Origin: Ampullaceana balthica
Lineage: Eukaryota; Mollusca; Gastropoda; Lymnaeidae
Length of the DNA: 64,000 bases
Reading direction: 5' to 3'
NCBI GenBank assembly: GCA_944989445.1
Contig: CALYLW010001187.1
Span: forward strand, 36,001-100,000
Shown: in pieces, positions 34,318 to 48,400 of the stretch
Position numbering within the stretch: position 1 is the stretch's first letter
Layout of the letters: the number at the start of each line of letters is the position of its first letter
Made by a program: the position numbers and the translations under genes
The notes under the pieces: generated by a model
The model's input: only the letters and a program-made list of their open reading frames with translations
Databases searched by the model: none
Told to the model about the DNA's origin: nothing

Positions 34318-34445
34318 TACGTACGTGTACGGAGCTGGGTGACCGCACTTAGCCTCGTTGGACCACCTGCGTCCAGAGAGAATCGAACCTTTGACTCTCG
34401 GTACGCCAGCCGTGCCCGGATAACGCTCGACCACCGTGCATATTT
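34318..34445 (-). repeat. tRNA-derived SINE head
   Basis: The - strand reads GCACGGTGGTCGAGCGTTAT, CCGGGCACGGCTGGCGTACC, then AGTCAAAGGTTCGATTCTCT. Box A (TGGTCGAGCG) and box B (GGTTCGATTC) are clear. Followed on the same strand by a short body only. Confidence 0.6.
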
Positions 34446-34514
34446 CTTAGATCATGAAGTTTACGAGTCAACTTAATTACTACTCTTTTCCCCTCAAATA
34501 TATAAATATATATA

Positions 34515-34580
34515 AAATCGAACCCCGGACTCTCAATACGCCAGCCGAGTGCGCATGCCACTCGGGCAACATTCATGTTT
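34515..34580 (-). repeat. Second tRNA-like SINE head
   Basis: The - strand has TGCCCGAGTGGCATGCGCAC, GGCTGGCGTATTGAGAGTCC and a box B GGGGTTCGATTT. It shares GGCTGGCGTAYYGAGAGTC with the head at 34318-34445, so it is the same family in the same direction. The acceptor ends do not pair, so it is not a tRNA gene. Confidence 0.55.
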
Positions 34581-35410
34581 CTTATACCATATATAAGTTG
34601 AATCTTACTTTATTTCCTAAAAAATATAGTGATATGTATAAGTGATTCTTAAAAGAGTAACAGCTGCTCGGGGCCTCTGGCATTTTACGGGACAGGACCT
34701 TACGAAGATTTAGTTTCATTTACATTCTAAAATAAAACAATGTGGATACTCGATGCTAACCACACAGTTAGAAGCGCAAATCACAATGCCTAATACTTTT
34801 ATCGGTGAGGTCTGTAAACCTGATAAGAGCGTCCACCCTCGGAGACCATTGCTTATGAAGCTAGTACACAATTCATTTATCCAAAATGTGTCAGCGTAAC
34901 TATCTTAGCGGAAAATGGCATGCTTGTTTGCTATTAGCCTGTCCTAAATTTGCATGACAAGCAATATTTAATGTGACAAAGATCTAAAAAAAAACAAATA
35001 AAAAATGTTATGTTTTTTTATTGGAGCGCGCGACAAGGTTCTTTTGTTTTGTACCATGTGACCAATGGAGCAGATAGACCTTGTGGAGCCTTATACTCAT
35101 TAGTCATTGGCCAAAAACTACAATGCGAAATCAATGGTATGTCTACTAGTTGCAAAATAACACGTGGACTCATAATTATAATAAATATGTGTCAACGTCT
35201 TTCAACATACAACCATGCGTCTCCGAAGCACAATGATTAAAATTACATAAGAAAATGTTACTTGTACAACAAGTGTTCAGGAAGATGAAATTGCAATGAT
35301 CTATCCTGAAAACATGCAGGATATTTTTCTCCACAACCAATATGCTTGGCCCCCACGCTTTTATTTTGTAGACAAAAGAAAATTAATTTTTTCACTTTAA
35401 GGGCATTGGA
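34581..35410. other. Intergenic stretch
   Basis: A 76-codon frame at 35010-35240 (LYSLVIGQKLQCEINGMSTS) has no family motif and weak coding character. Nothing else is seen. Confidence 0.4.
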
Positions 35411-36175
35411 TTTAAAATAAATAAAGGTAAAAAAAATGATTTTTAAAAACCACGTTTTTATAAGTGGACTAAAAAGAAGAAAATAATTTAAAACGTATAA
35501 GTTCAAGTACTTTAATTTAATATGACTAAAAACGTGGGGCGGGATGAGGTTTAACATATGCGGTTCAATCATTCTCTCACTTATAGATCTGTCTTTTGCC
35601 TTCTAAATAAGAAATCTTTAATTTTTATACCAAACACCCGCCACACGTTTTTAGTCATATTAAATCGAAGTACATGAACTAATAAGTTTTAAATTATTTT
35701 CTTCTTTTTAGTCCACTTATAAAAACATGGTGTTTAAAAATCATTTTTTTTGCCTTTATTTATTTTATTCTTTTTAGTCCACTAATAAAAACGTGATTTT
35801 TAAAAATATTTTGTTACCTCTATTTATTTTACCAAATACCTCATCAGCACCCGCCCAAAGTTTAATAACCAAGCGATGAGGTCACGGCGTGAACGCTGCA
35901 CGTCACACGAAACTACGGCAGGCGAGTAGTGATGCTTATATAAAGAGAAACTAAGGAATGCATTAATTTAATTACGGTAAATTCGATCGATCTGAAATTT
36001 TGATACAATGTATTGTCATCCAAGATCTATCTGTGGTAAAATTTTGAGATCTCTAAGACCATCAGAAATGGTTTAATTTTACATTGGCAGATTTGAAAAA
36101 TTGTGGACAGTAAAACCACCAACAAACAAACAATGCCACAGGAACGAAAGCGAGTTAATAATAAATATAAGTTTA
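35411..36175. repeat. Foldback repeat unit 1 with R1 tail
   Basis: The left arm (about 35411-35545) and right arm (about 35635-35768) are inverted copies about 130 bases long; for example CCACGTTTTTATAAGTGGAC against GTCCACTTATAAAAACATGG. A 90-base spacer has CTCACTTATAGATCT. After it come a third partial arm (35775-35850), GATGAGGTCACGGCG, and an R1-like end (ATTCGATCGATCTGAAATTT) to about 36175. Confidence 0.65.
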
Positions 36176-36890
36176 AAAACAGATTTTAAAAAACCACGTT
36201 TTTATAAGCGAACTAAAAAGAATAAAATAATTTAAAACTTATAAGTTCAAGTACGTTGATTTAATATTACTAAAAAGTAGGGCGGTTGCTTATAAGGTTT
36301 AACAGATGCAGCTCACTCATACTCTCACTTATAGATCTCTCTTTTACCTTCAAATTAGAAATCGTTAATTTTTATATCAAACACCCGCCCCACGTTTTTA
36401 GTCATATTAAATCAAAGTACTTGAACTTATAAGTTTTAAATCATTTTCTTATTTTTAGTCCGCTTATAAAAACGTGGTTTTAAAAAATCTTTTTTTTATT
36501 TTCTATATATTTTATACTTTTTAGTCCACATATAACAACCTGTTTTTTTAAATATTTTTTTACCTCTATTTATTTTATGAATCAACTCACAAGCGCCCGC
36601 CTAACGTTTTAAAAACATTGTGATGTGGTCTCGGGGTGAACTCACGGATGTCAACAAAAGCAGACGGTACAGATGCTTATATATAGACTATAGATAAACT
36701 ATAAAGTTCAATAATTTAATAACGGTACATATGATCGATCTGAAATTTTAATTCAATGCATTTTTCAGATCTCTAGGACCATCAGAAGTGGTTCAATTTT
36801 ACGTTGGCAAATTTGAAAAAATCTTGGACAAACCAACGAACCAACACAAAGGAACGAGAGCTAGTTAATAAAAACGTGGTTAAAAAATAA
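36176..36890. repeat. Foldback repeat unit 2 with R1 tail
   Basis: The same order as unit 1: left arm 36185-36286, spacer with CTCACTTATAGATCTCTC, right arm 36382-36525, third partial arm, GATGTGGTCTCGGGG and an R1-like end. The two units form a tandem pair with a period near 740 bases. Confidence 0.65.
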
Positions 36891-37914
36891 ATAAACCGTT
36901 TTGTTACCCTTTTTATTTTTAACTTATGAATATTAAGATGTATATTTTGAATAATTTTATAAATATATTAATTAAATAATATATTTCATTTACTTTTCCA
37001 CTAAAATCCCGGACGGGTATAGGAGAAACTTGTTTTTAAAGAATGCGTACAGTCTAATTAGCAAGTAAAACGTTAATAATGAGACATTTTTTTTCAATGA
37101 TATTTTCAATAACAACATAAAAACATTAGATGCATGTGAGATTTATTTGCTTTTTATTATGTAAACAGCTTAATTTCATAATGATGTAATATAACTAGGG
37201 TACCATAAGGATTGTAATTGATGTTATTGAAACTACAACCTTGCATTCCAAAAATATTTTAGTTCTTTCTAATCTTTTATCTCACATGGACAAAAATGGC
37301 TGAGTATGTCAAGTTACATTAAAGCAAGTAACTCTCTCCACTTTCTTTATTTTATACAAAGTCTATCTCGCTTTATCACAATTGCAAAAAAAAATGCTTT
37401 TTGGATTATTATTCTTGGTGTATGTTTTTGTGTAATTATGTAAATTATAATAATTATAATAAACATTTTATCGATACACTGAAACGATTGTAACATCATA
37501 TATGTTGTAAAAAAATAAACAAACTTATTTATGCTCATATTTCTATCTTTTAAATTTTCTAACTATGTTCAATTTTCAGGAGTTAGAATTGCTGTGCAGG
37601 TAATTTTCATAAGGAAGATGTATTGTAAATTTTTTAAATTTTTATTTATTTTTGTTGTTGTTAACTTTGCACACGGATCAACGAACTCTGCTTTTGAAAA
37701 AAATATGTAAAGCTAGATACGATCCGCGGCGTAGCCTACGTCGCAGACTTGCTATCATAGTCAGGGCAAAGAACGTTGGGGTTGGGGTGGGTAAGAGTAC
37801 GGACACACACAGCAGGAAGTAATTTTTTTTAAAAAAGTGAGTAAACGTGGAGACATGCGCACTGAGGTTGTTATTACCCACCCCTTCCCTTTATTACTAC
37901 CATCTCTTAAACAT
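36891..37914. other. Intergenic stretch
   Basis: AT-rich without recognised elements. 37670-37830 is less AT-rich (GATCCGCGGCGTAGCCTACG) and could be part of an unknown repeat. Confidence 0.4.
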
Positions 37915-38605
37915 AAACTGTGATTGGCCAACCCTAGCGAGGGTTAGTCATGTTTATGCTTGTTATTGCGTGTTGTTGTTTTTTTTTGGCAAACTGATTA
38001 TCGATTATGTAGCTCCGATTTTAAGTCGATTATCGTTTTATAGCTGACTTCATAGAAATTAGGGGTGCACCGGATTTCGCCTGCGGCTCCGGCAAATCCG
38101 GAATCTGCCATATTTACTAATCCGGCTCCGACAGTAATTTGCTTCATAAACCCGACCAAATATATATTAATTATACGTGTGGATTCGGCAAATCTGGAAT
38201 CCGGCAATTTTTACGAATTCAGCTTCAGCTCCGGTCGGATTTCACTTCATAAATCCGGCCGAATCAAAATCGATTATCGGTTTGGGAAATTTAAAACCGA
38301 TTGTCGCTTTCAAATCCGATTATCGTTTAACAGACTTAGTCTTGCTAAAAAAGGGGAAAAGAACGGGCAGAAACAAACATTTTTTAAAATTAAAAACAAA
38401 AAATTTGTTCCCGCTGGGGTTTGATCCCAGGACTGAACGGCAATGAATGCAAGAAGCTTTGTTGCCACCCACTACCACCCTTTATTTTTCTTTTCATCCT
38501 ACCACGCTTGCCAACTGTGATTTTTAGACCCCAGAGAGGGTCATTTGTCATGTTCATTTGCAGATGGTCGTTTAGGAGAAATATATATATATATAGATGA
38601 GTAAT
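37915..38605. repeat. Composite repeat, copy 2
   Basis: Matches 8395-9125 part by part, including the nested AGGGGTGCACCGGATTT element between CGATTATCG motifs. It lost most of the tRNA-like piece near 38432. Its start (ACTGTGATTGG then GCGAGGGTTAGTCATG) and its end (ACTGTGATTTTTAGACC then GAGGGTCATTTGTCATG) look like direct repeats about 600 bases apart. It joins the 3-kb repeat at 38617 directly. Confidence 0.6.
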
Positions 38606-38616
38606 TTTTGTGATCA

Positions 38617-41083
38617 TCTAATATATAAAGCTCAAATGTTTGTATGTTTGTATGTTTGTATGTTTGTATGTTTCACTTTTCGACTTTCTGTTAGACAATC
38701 ACGGAAAAACCAAATGACGGATGGGGACCAAATTTGGCAGGACGGTTCCTTTTACCCTGAAGGTGGTTTTAAGTTAGTTTTTGTAAATGTCCCTTTTGCC
38801 CGAATGCCGTAAATTAAATAATCAGAAAATGCAGAGACAAAGAATAAAAAATGTAACCTCATTTCTGTATTGAACAAATTTACGCGGACGTTCAAATGCC
38901 GTTCAAAGCGAGTTACTTTTTGTGACGTTTTTTTCCCCCAATGCCAATACTTTATTTTCAGCCGTGCGCATTAGAAAAAATATTATAATGTCTAATTACG
39001 GTGCGCACATTTTCGTGTACGCTTCATAATTTGAGCTGTGTAGTACAAAGAAATGTCATTTTCTTTACTGTTACTTTCTATATATTAGATAGACACGTAA
39101 ACATATTTAATTACAACTGCCACACGATGCATTAGATTTAATTGTTTACACGTTTAAATTTAATTGCGAATTTGTTTTAATTATTTTCTGTTCCATAACA
39201 GTATTTTTTTCAAGGCTTCATTTTTAGCGGTGCACGTTTTAAAATCTTTTATCACCTGATTACTGTGCGCACATTTTCGTGTACGCATCTTACATTTAGC
39301 TGTGTCCTATTAATATAACATTTATATTTTGTTTGTCTTTTACATAAGCTGTTGTCTTTTACATAACCTATACACTTATACTATTTAAACTGAGGCTACT
39401 GGACTTATTAACATTAGTAGATTAAACTAAATAAAGGGATCCTGAAAACGCTTAATTATTTTGTATTGCGAATTGAATATGTTATGTTCATTCCTTTGAT
39501 GATGGATTAACATAGGCCATTTTTAAAATCGATTATTGTGATGGTTTCACGTGCATTTTTAACATAAAATTGATTTGTTTTGTTGTTTTTTTTAAATGAG
39601 GACTATAGCCTAATTTTTTTTATTTATCTTTATTATCTTTATCTCATAGACGCTGTTGCAAATATTGCATTAATTATAATTGTGTTACATTGCAGTGTCT
39701 TAAATATATAAGAGCTTTTGGAAAAATGTCAACAAAGCAGTGGCCTTTTTTTAATGGATACAAACAAACAAATATAAAAATATCAACTGAGCTTTATATA
39801 TTACATATGCCTTTAAATTATTTTATTTCAATTATTTTCACGATGCATTGTCTTAATATTTTACATGCAATGAATAAAATTGGAATTTTTAAAAATTTAA
39901 TTCATAACTCGACATTTAATTAAAAACCATAGATGTAGCGAGTTTATTTTATGTTGAAAGTGATGGCCTATGTCAAATAAACGTACACTTTAAAACTGTT
40001 TACTTAAGCTTTATATACACTATACGTTATAAACTTTCGCTACCGAACGTATTAACAAAAGTTGACTAAATTTAATGAAGTGATCCTGAAAACGCTTAAT
40101 TAATATGAATTGCGAATTGAATATGTTTTTATGTTCATTCCTTTGTATTCAGAATAGCATAGGCCTTTTCTAAAATTGCCTTTTAATCATTTTTAAGCTG
40201 CGCTTACTAACAAACGGTTGAATCTTTTTTTTTAATGTATTTTATTTTTCAGATATAAAATCTGGTGTGTGTGTGTGCATTGAATATAATTTACAAAATA
40301 TGATGCCTTATCCGAAATAGGGAACAAAAAAAAATTCCTTTTTGAAATTATGCACATTATAAACCGTAAATATAAATCGTAAAATATAGAGACATAAAAA
40401 TGTTAAATTTTATTTCCCTGTTTATACAAATATGAATACGTCAAAATGAAGAGTTATTTTGGTCCAGTACATTTAATTTATAACAAGACTTTATTTTATG
40501 CGGCCAGCTTTCTATATGTCTAAATATGGTGTGCACATTTTTTATATCATTTTAATACGACCGTTTTTTAAAAAAAAATAGTATTTTAGAAAGTACATTT
40601 ATAATTTTGTTTATTTGCGCTATGAGTCAATTAGCTTTTGCCTTTTAAAGGGATAGTGCCACGTGTTCTTTATCTCATAGACGTGGTTACAAATATTATA
40701 TAACTTACAATTGTGATACGATGCAGTTTCGTAATTATATATTAAATTTTTGAGTGACGAGGGTGGTAGAGCTCTTTCGGAAAACATATAAGTTATGTTA
40801 ATTTTGTACAAGTGGGAATGAAATTGTAAATTTAGTTATTATAGTCGGCAAGAATCATTATTTAATAAGTCATATCTTTTGAATAGTAAGGTTATGTTAA
40901 AAGGCACTGCATTAAGTGAAAACAACTCACGCGATAAAATGGCATATCTCTGTTTCTCATAAGATTTTAACTAAATAGTTGAATCTGAAATTTAACTTGG
41001 CAAATAAAAATTGTAATAACCATCACCTAATACTTGGATAAAGGGTCAGCACACTCCTGCTACAAAGTGCGGGTATCTTTCAA

Positions 41084-41138
<55 letters not shown>

Positions 41139-41577
41139 AATATGTTTGTGTGTGTATGAATGTCCTTTATAGCTGTCTAAAACATTCATCCGATCGTCAT
41201 GAAACTTTTCAAGACTGTTAAGTACCTACCTGGGATGGTAACTGGCAACTTTGTTTTCTAAATTTAACACTCATGGGGCGCCGGGGGCCCATATCGTCAT
41301 GTTTTGCCTATACGAGCTATATAAAAATTAGTTTAAGCTTTAGCAACTGTGTAAATTATTGGATCTAACCAAAATGTGTATATGACAACTTGATAGCCAA
41401 TATTAAAATACTATAGGGCACTAAACTGCTAATATTCATTCCTTTGGGGCTGGGGGCCCAAAAATTCAAATTTTTTAAGCGTTTAAGATTTTATTCACCA
41501 TTCAGTCATTAACAATCTTGACAAATTATGACACATGAATCAATTATTATACTAATTGAAATGAACAGATGTTTTGA
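38617..41577 (+). repeat. 3-kb interspersed repeat, copy 2
   Basis: Nearly identical to 2046-5075 from TCTAATATATAAAGCTCA to GAACAGATGTTTTGAACT, with a longer (AT)n run at about 41084-41136. The right edge meets the 3' flank of gene C (41578). Confidence 0.75.
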
Positions 41578-42103
41578 ACTGCAAGTTAGAAAGTTATCAA
41601 TAATTTGTTTTTGGATAGATTACCAAAATCTCTACTGTTTTCATCATTCAATCTTGCAAATATATTTTATTAGTGCTTCCACAACTCTCATGATATATCT
41701 ATACGTGGCTATAAAGTCGCGAGAAACAATATTTCTTTACACAATTAAATGCATTGTTAGTTCTATACATGCCTAAAAAATACAAATCAAATATAGGTAA
41801 CAAGATGCAAAAATTAAACGTTTGAAAAGAAATATCATATATATTTTCTCATTACTTGGTTTTAGTTTAATTAAACAATTTATTTATGTTTTTTAATGTC
41901 TTTAAAATTAAATGGTTCAGCTCTAATTTTAATTCGCGGACAAAAATATTTACATTAATGTTATGTTGAGCAGTTCCAAAGATAATCGATTATAATTTAA
42001 AATCTGGCAAAGTATGTAAATTATAGTTGAAACAAAACAGATAAAATAAAAATCATATAAAACATTTTGAAGATTACTGATAATAAATTTCGATGTCTAC
42101 TTT
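41578..42103. other. 3' flank of gene C, duplicated at 61366-61883
   Basis: GCAAGTTAGAAAGTTATCAA and following sequence recur at 61369. On the - strand a poly(A) signal AATAAA (41881-41886) lies 220 bases past the stop of gene C. The 82-codon + frame here is not coding, as it is broken in the other copy. Confidence 0.55.
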
Positions 42104-45100
42104 TCAGGTTTTTGTTTTGAGCCTCCAAAAGCTTAAAGATGGTGGTTTATTAATAATTTCAGCGCAGGTAAAAGGCAGCCTGAAATATGAAAATAAAATA
42201 AAACACAATGAGTTCAGTCTCAAAATTTGTGCGTGTTTCGACAATTAAACTTTATCTTTTTTTCTGTTAGCTGTTGGTTTTTAACTCTTAATGTAATATT
42301 TTTTAATCTGGTATTCATTCACGAACGTTCAAATATTAACCTTTATAACGAATCAAGTCTTACGTGAGTGTTACTTAATGTGATACAAGTAATTTAGTAT
42401 TGTGCTTTCCACCCATCACACTTTGATGAGATTATATAGTTAGCAAGGCGAAACAGCAAGCGCTGGGAATTTTATTTAGAACTATCAGACCCGACGTGCG
42501 TTGCAACGATTTCAGTAAAAAGGAATAAATTCAAAGAAACCAATGAGTTTTACGTTTTAAAAACATTGTTGTGCCAGAAACCAATAAAGATCGTTAATAA
42601 TTGAATGTTGAATACAATCTTAAATGTCTATGACAAAAGACATTTTGCGCCACTGCCCCCGAAGAAATTGACATTAGAAGTTAAGCGCCCTATAACTATA
42701 GTATGTTAATATGGGCTACCAGATTATTATTTTTTTGTGTGCAAAGTTTGGTAAAGATCCATTCATTTACTCAGTAGCTAACGCATAAACAATTGTAAAG
42801 CATATGAGCAAAAAACGACATTAAGGGCCCTATGTCTAATTTAGTTCAAAGTATAAAGTTCACAACAACTGTTCATTTCAGTCTTTATAATAATGGATAC
42901 ATTTGTCGTTATTTATCAAGATCGTTAATACAAGAATCGGGAATAAAATCTTATACGTTTAAGAAAAAAGTCATGTTTAGCCCCAAGCCCCGAAGGAAAA
43001 GCCATTTGGAGTTCAATGCCCTTTTGCAGGTGTCGGCGAACAGGGGTAAATTACCCCATTTGGGGTAAAAAGGGAATTCTTGGGGGTAATGCAGACTCAT
43101 TTGGGACATATGAAACTCATTAGAATCCACGTCTAGTGGGGTAATGTTAACATACAATTTTATATTTTGGGGTAACGGGGAAAAATGTTCGCGGGCCACT
43201 GCCGTATTGTATTTTAATATTGGATTTCAAGTTTTTATATACTAAGTTTGGTTAAGATCCATCAATTTAACCAGTAGCTAACGCTTAAACTAATTTTTAT
43301 ATTGGCCATGTAATCAAAAAATGACATTATGGGCCCCCGTTAGAAAAAAAGTTACCAGTTACCATTCGGGAGTGTACTCAACAGTCTCCAAATGTTTCAT
43401 GGTGATTGGATGAATGGTTTAGTCAGCTATAAAGGACATGCACACACACACACACACAGGAATACTTTCATTTACATATATTATATATAGAGAAGAACAA
43501 TCAGTGGCCTGCAAAGACTCACCAACGAATATGGACCCCGGCTGGGGGTTTTGGGGCGAATATTCTTAAACAAAAATTTATATACATGCATATATAAAAG
43601 ATAAATGATTATCACATCTGCCAATAATATAACGTGGTCCGAGAGTTGGGCTTCAATATGTCAAATGCCAAGTCAGAAGTTACAGAAATCAAGTGTGCCC
43701 AGGATTGTTTTTTTTTCAAGCTTATTCTTTCCACAAACCAATATACAACCCGATCTTCTCCCCTTTACCAACTCAGTTACACTACTGTTTTTTTTGTTGT
43801 ATATAACTAGAATAAAATATAACAAATATTGTTTTAAATTTATGCGAAAATAAATTCGAGATTGTTTTAACGCTTAGAAAATTACATTCTAAAAGCGTGA
43901 TTCAAGAAACTCAAACACTGTAATTACCCTCACTTCTGTCACGCGTTTTTCCTTTTGTTCTCAAAGGACTTAACTTTCTTGTGGATCAATATCTTTTACC
44001 AAAAGGTTCTTACTATTAAAAGTTTTAGTGTTGATTCATGATTGTTACTTATGGTACAGAAAGAAGGGCTCAGTGCGAGTATTTGTAAGTGGAATTAAAG
44101 GTAATCGTGTATACAAAACTATGATAACCACTCATCTATAAGCCATACATGATACTAGACTTACAGCTTTTTGCAGTCAGACAATATGTTTTGCACGAGT
44201 GTGTCATTAACATTGGGAAAATGTCCAGCAATGAGCATGCAGATCTCCGTTATCGTATTTTTATAGTTGGCTATATCATGTAGGAGTTGGATAAGCTGGT
44301 GATAAGAAATATAATTAGTTTATGAAGTAATGTTCAATACATACATATATATATATATATTAGGCCTGCGGAGATTAAGATTAATTTCTCGATTAATTGT
44401 TAAAAAATGTTAATGATTAATTTATTTCTTAACGATTAATCGACCCATCACTTACAAATTATTGGAAGTCAGTCAAAAAGTAAAAAAAAATATAACAAAA
44501 AGCGGCCGATAAATAATTAATTTCCTGGCGACTACACGAACATTTTGGTTTTAAACTATTGACTGACAGGAATGTTCAAAATGTTGATAAAGTTTGCCTA
44601 CCATGGTTCTAACACTTCTCCTACTTATCAAACCAAATAAAAAGCGCATTAAGCTAATGGCAGTAATGGAGTCTGACTCAGAGATAGAAAATGACGACAG
44701 TTCTTCTGATGAATTACTGCGTTACAAAATTGAGATGAAATTTCTGAAACCATTAACCCTCTATAATGATGAAAACTTAATGAACACCGATATCCGATAA
44801 TGTCATTCCTTGCCAAGACTGCTATATGCATACCAGTTACGTCAGTTCCATGTCAATGATTGTTTAGCTTGGCTGGTTAAACTGTCAATGAGACCCGCCC
44901 ATCACTTGAACTAAATAATGTCAACACACTTGTCTTTTTGCGTAGTTGGTTAAAAGATGACATATAAAGGAGACACTCCAGTGTTATTTAGATTTTCACA
45001 AGATCGTTATAAGTGTTACTTATGACATAATACATTTTAATTTTTGGCTTTAATCGAAATTAACGATTAATTAATCGTTAATTTTTCAAAAGTTAATGAT

Positions 45101-45129
45101 TAAATTGAAACTAAAAGTTAACAGCCCTA

Positions 45130-45212
<83 letters not shown>

Positions 45213-45462
45213 AGTGGAAACGTCTGTTCAGGCTCACACACACACGCATAGTTCGTGAGTTGTTTCAGTTATTGACGTCTGTGCTAAAACAATGACGTCA
45301 TAAAATATTTTCTACGACAAATTTTTAAAATTTATTTATAATAATTTTGCGCGCCTTTTTGCGCGCCTTTTTGAGCGCCTTTCGAGCGCCTTTTTGCGCG
45401 CCTTTTTGCGATGGGGAGACACACGCACAGGTAGGGCGATTATGTATTAGATAACATATATA

Positions 45463-45495
<33 letters not shown>

Positions 45496-48400
45496 ATATT
45501 TATATATATCGGTAAAATCTTACACGCAAAGATGTTAAGATTTATTATAACTAAGTAACTCACTAATTTCAGTTGATGAGTTATTTTGTCTTACTAACCT
45601 TACGGTGACCTCACTTGTATGGATAATGGTCATATAAATCAATCCTTAGAAGACCTCGCTAGCCTTAGATTAACAAACTGTCCGCGATCTCATTTTATTA
45701 AGTAAGAACTAACCCGTTTCGCGTTACGAAGATATGAGGAAAAACAGAAAATTCAAAGAAATCAATGTGTGGTAGTTTTTTTTAAAATGAACATATCTAT
45801 CTATATTTCTCAAGATCATGTAAATTATAATAAGAGCTATCACGTTTTTGTACATACCAAATTTTGTTAAGATGCATAAATTTACCCAAAAGTTAACACT
45901 TAAACTAATTATTATGGTGCTCATATTAGCAATTTTTTTTTAAAATGCTTTTTGTTGTTGCTGTTGTTGTTGCTAGTTACCATTTTAGGAGTGTATTCAA
46001 AAGTCTCCAAAAACTTCATGGCAATCGGATGAATTGTGTAGCAAGCCATAAAGAAAAATCATACACTGAGACACACTTTCTTTCAATTTATACATTTAAC
46101 GACTACATATGTAAAAAAAAATTCCATTTAAGAAAGTAGGCACAAACATTATCTTGAGAAATGATGTCTCCTTGAAAACTAAATCAACCATTTTAATACT
46201 ATATTACTTATTTAAATTAACCTTTTTATTAAATGAAGCTTGTTAAAATGAATAATATTTATTGCTTACAACATACACACAATTTATTATTGAACAGTTC
46301 ACCATGCAGTCGTTCATAACCACAAAGCTGATTAAAGTTAATCACATGTCCAGACCAGATTAAAAATTCAAAGACGCGCCCTTACGTCAGGCTCGGGTGC
46401 AATAGCAAACGCCTTGCTTATCCATTTCAGTTTGGAGACGGGCATTGCAGTCGATAACACGAGCGACAAGGTTCGAATGGACGAGATGGCATCAGCGTTC
46501 AATTCTACCAACAAATTTGGATTTGTGATCAGTAAACCCTGCCAAGCTACACAGCTTATCATTGGACGAACTGTTGGTGTAAGTTGAAGGAGGGAAAATT
46601 GTTAAATGTAAGTTTCACAGGTATCATTTATTGTTTTGGAAAACTGATTTATCCTGCATATTTTTAATAAATAATTTTGGTTAAGTTACTATAAAATTGA
46701 ATATATAAACTGCATTGCTTATGTGTTCGTTGGAATAATTAAACTCGCAATATTAGAAAATAATTTGCTTCTCTCTACACTTTTTTTATATTAAAAAAAT
46801 TCATAAATTTAATTGTAAAGTGAAATGTTGGCAATGATTCAACATCTGTTTAAATCTGGGAATAAAATAACATAATGATTGGATGAAGTCTTGATTTACA
46901 AATATAATAAACTAATTTAAATCGATAGAAAATCAAAATTTTATAAAACATTAATTTGACTCGGTAATTTAAATCGTGTGTGTGTAATTGTTTTGTATTA
47001 AAATTAGTTTGGTGATAAACATTGGAAAATTATATTATCATTTCTAAATCTGTTTTGTTTGATTGTGAAAATCTGTAACTTGGAAACATTTAAAAACATT
47101 TTAATGTAAATATTGCTTAATTTTTTTAAAGTTGCAAATTTAATATAATTGTTTGTCTTTGTTTTATTTGTTGTTGTTGTTGTTGTTTGCTTGCCTATCA
47201 TGACTTTTTATTTATCTGTTATCTCAAAAGAAAGATAAATAAATGCTATAATTTAAAAGGAAGATAGATCATAAATAATACTAAGAGGTGATATCTATGT
47301 ATAAGTCTATAGCTCTCATATTATCCAAGCCCTGGGGTTGTATTTTTTTCTACTAAAAATCTTATGCTTGTTTTAATCCAATCAATAATTTTAATCATAA
47401 TCATAATTGAGGCATAAAAATAATCCTCATTTTGATCATTGATTAATCACTATAAGACCAACCATTAATTTAAAAAAGGGGAAAACTCACACTAAACGTT
47501 AAATGAAAGATGGCCTAAGTCACACAGGGCCTACATTTTAAATCTAAACAATCAAATACGAATATGTAAAACTCATTAACACACCTCTGAATATCAAAAG
47601 TTCACTTGCAAAAAGATGAATACACAAAAGTAATGGGCAGCTGCTGGCCCATAACATGAGGGTTTCTTCAGCCACCAAGCTGTAGTCGATGTGAATGGAG
47701 CGGAGCCGATGAAATTTTTGAGAATTTCAACATTTCTATTTTAAATATTAGAATTTAGTAAAAAAAAGAATAAGAAATTTCTCTACAAGTAATTACATTA
47801 ACAGCTGCCATAAAAGTCCCAAACAATCTAACTAAATTTGCAAATATTAACCCATTTCTTAAACACGAATTTTAAAAAGAATCCATTTTTAACAGTAATT
47901 GTTGAGTTTGTTTCTTTATAAACATTGATAATTTGAATTTTATGAATATCAATATTACGAATATTATTTTATATATAATCACGAGAAGAGTAGATAAAAA
48001 TTAAAAATTTTATAAGCGCTGATGCAATTAAATATGTCTTGTAATCGTTAAACAACAAAAGTAATCAATTTTATTTTGATTTATTACTAATGTGAAACTG
48101 ACCTGCATTTCTGTTACCAGTCTTTGGTTCAAGATGGCAGGAATGTTAAAGACAAAAAAATCCCTTAGTGAGAGATTGGAAACGGTGTCTCCAGCGACAT
48201 CAGCCAGGAACTTTTGAAATTCGAGACCCGTTGAAAGCTCAAACTGGGCCCCTTCAATGTTCAGTGTCTTTAGAAAATTTGAAAGAAAATGTAATTTTAC
48301 TTTTCTTATGGCTATAGACAACAAACAACAACAAAAAAAAGAGTCTGCCGGTTTTAAGCTTAAACAATATCTAACCAAGATAACATTCGAGGCAACTGCG

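Noticed and set aside
42951..43199. An 82-codon reverse frame with a counterpart at 62699-62884 (LPQNIKLYVNITP)
   Set aside because: It lies in repeat R3, the copies shift frame relative to each other, and no domain is seen.
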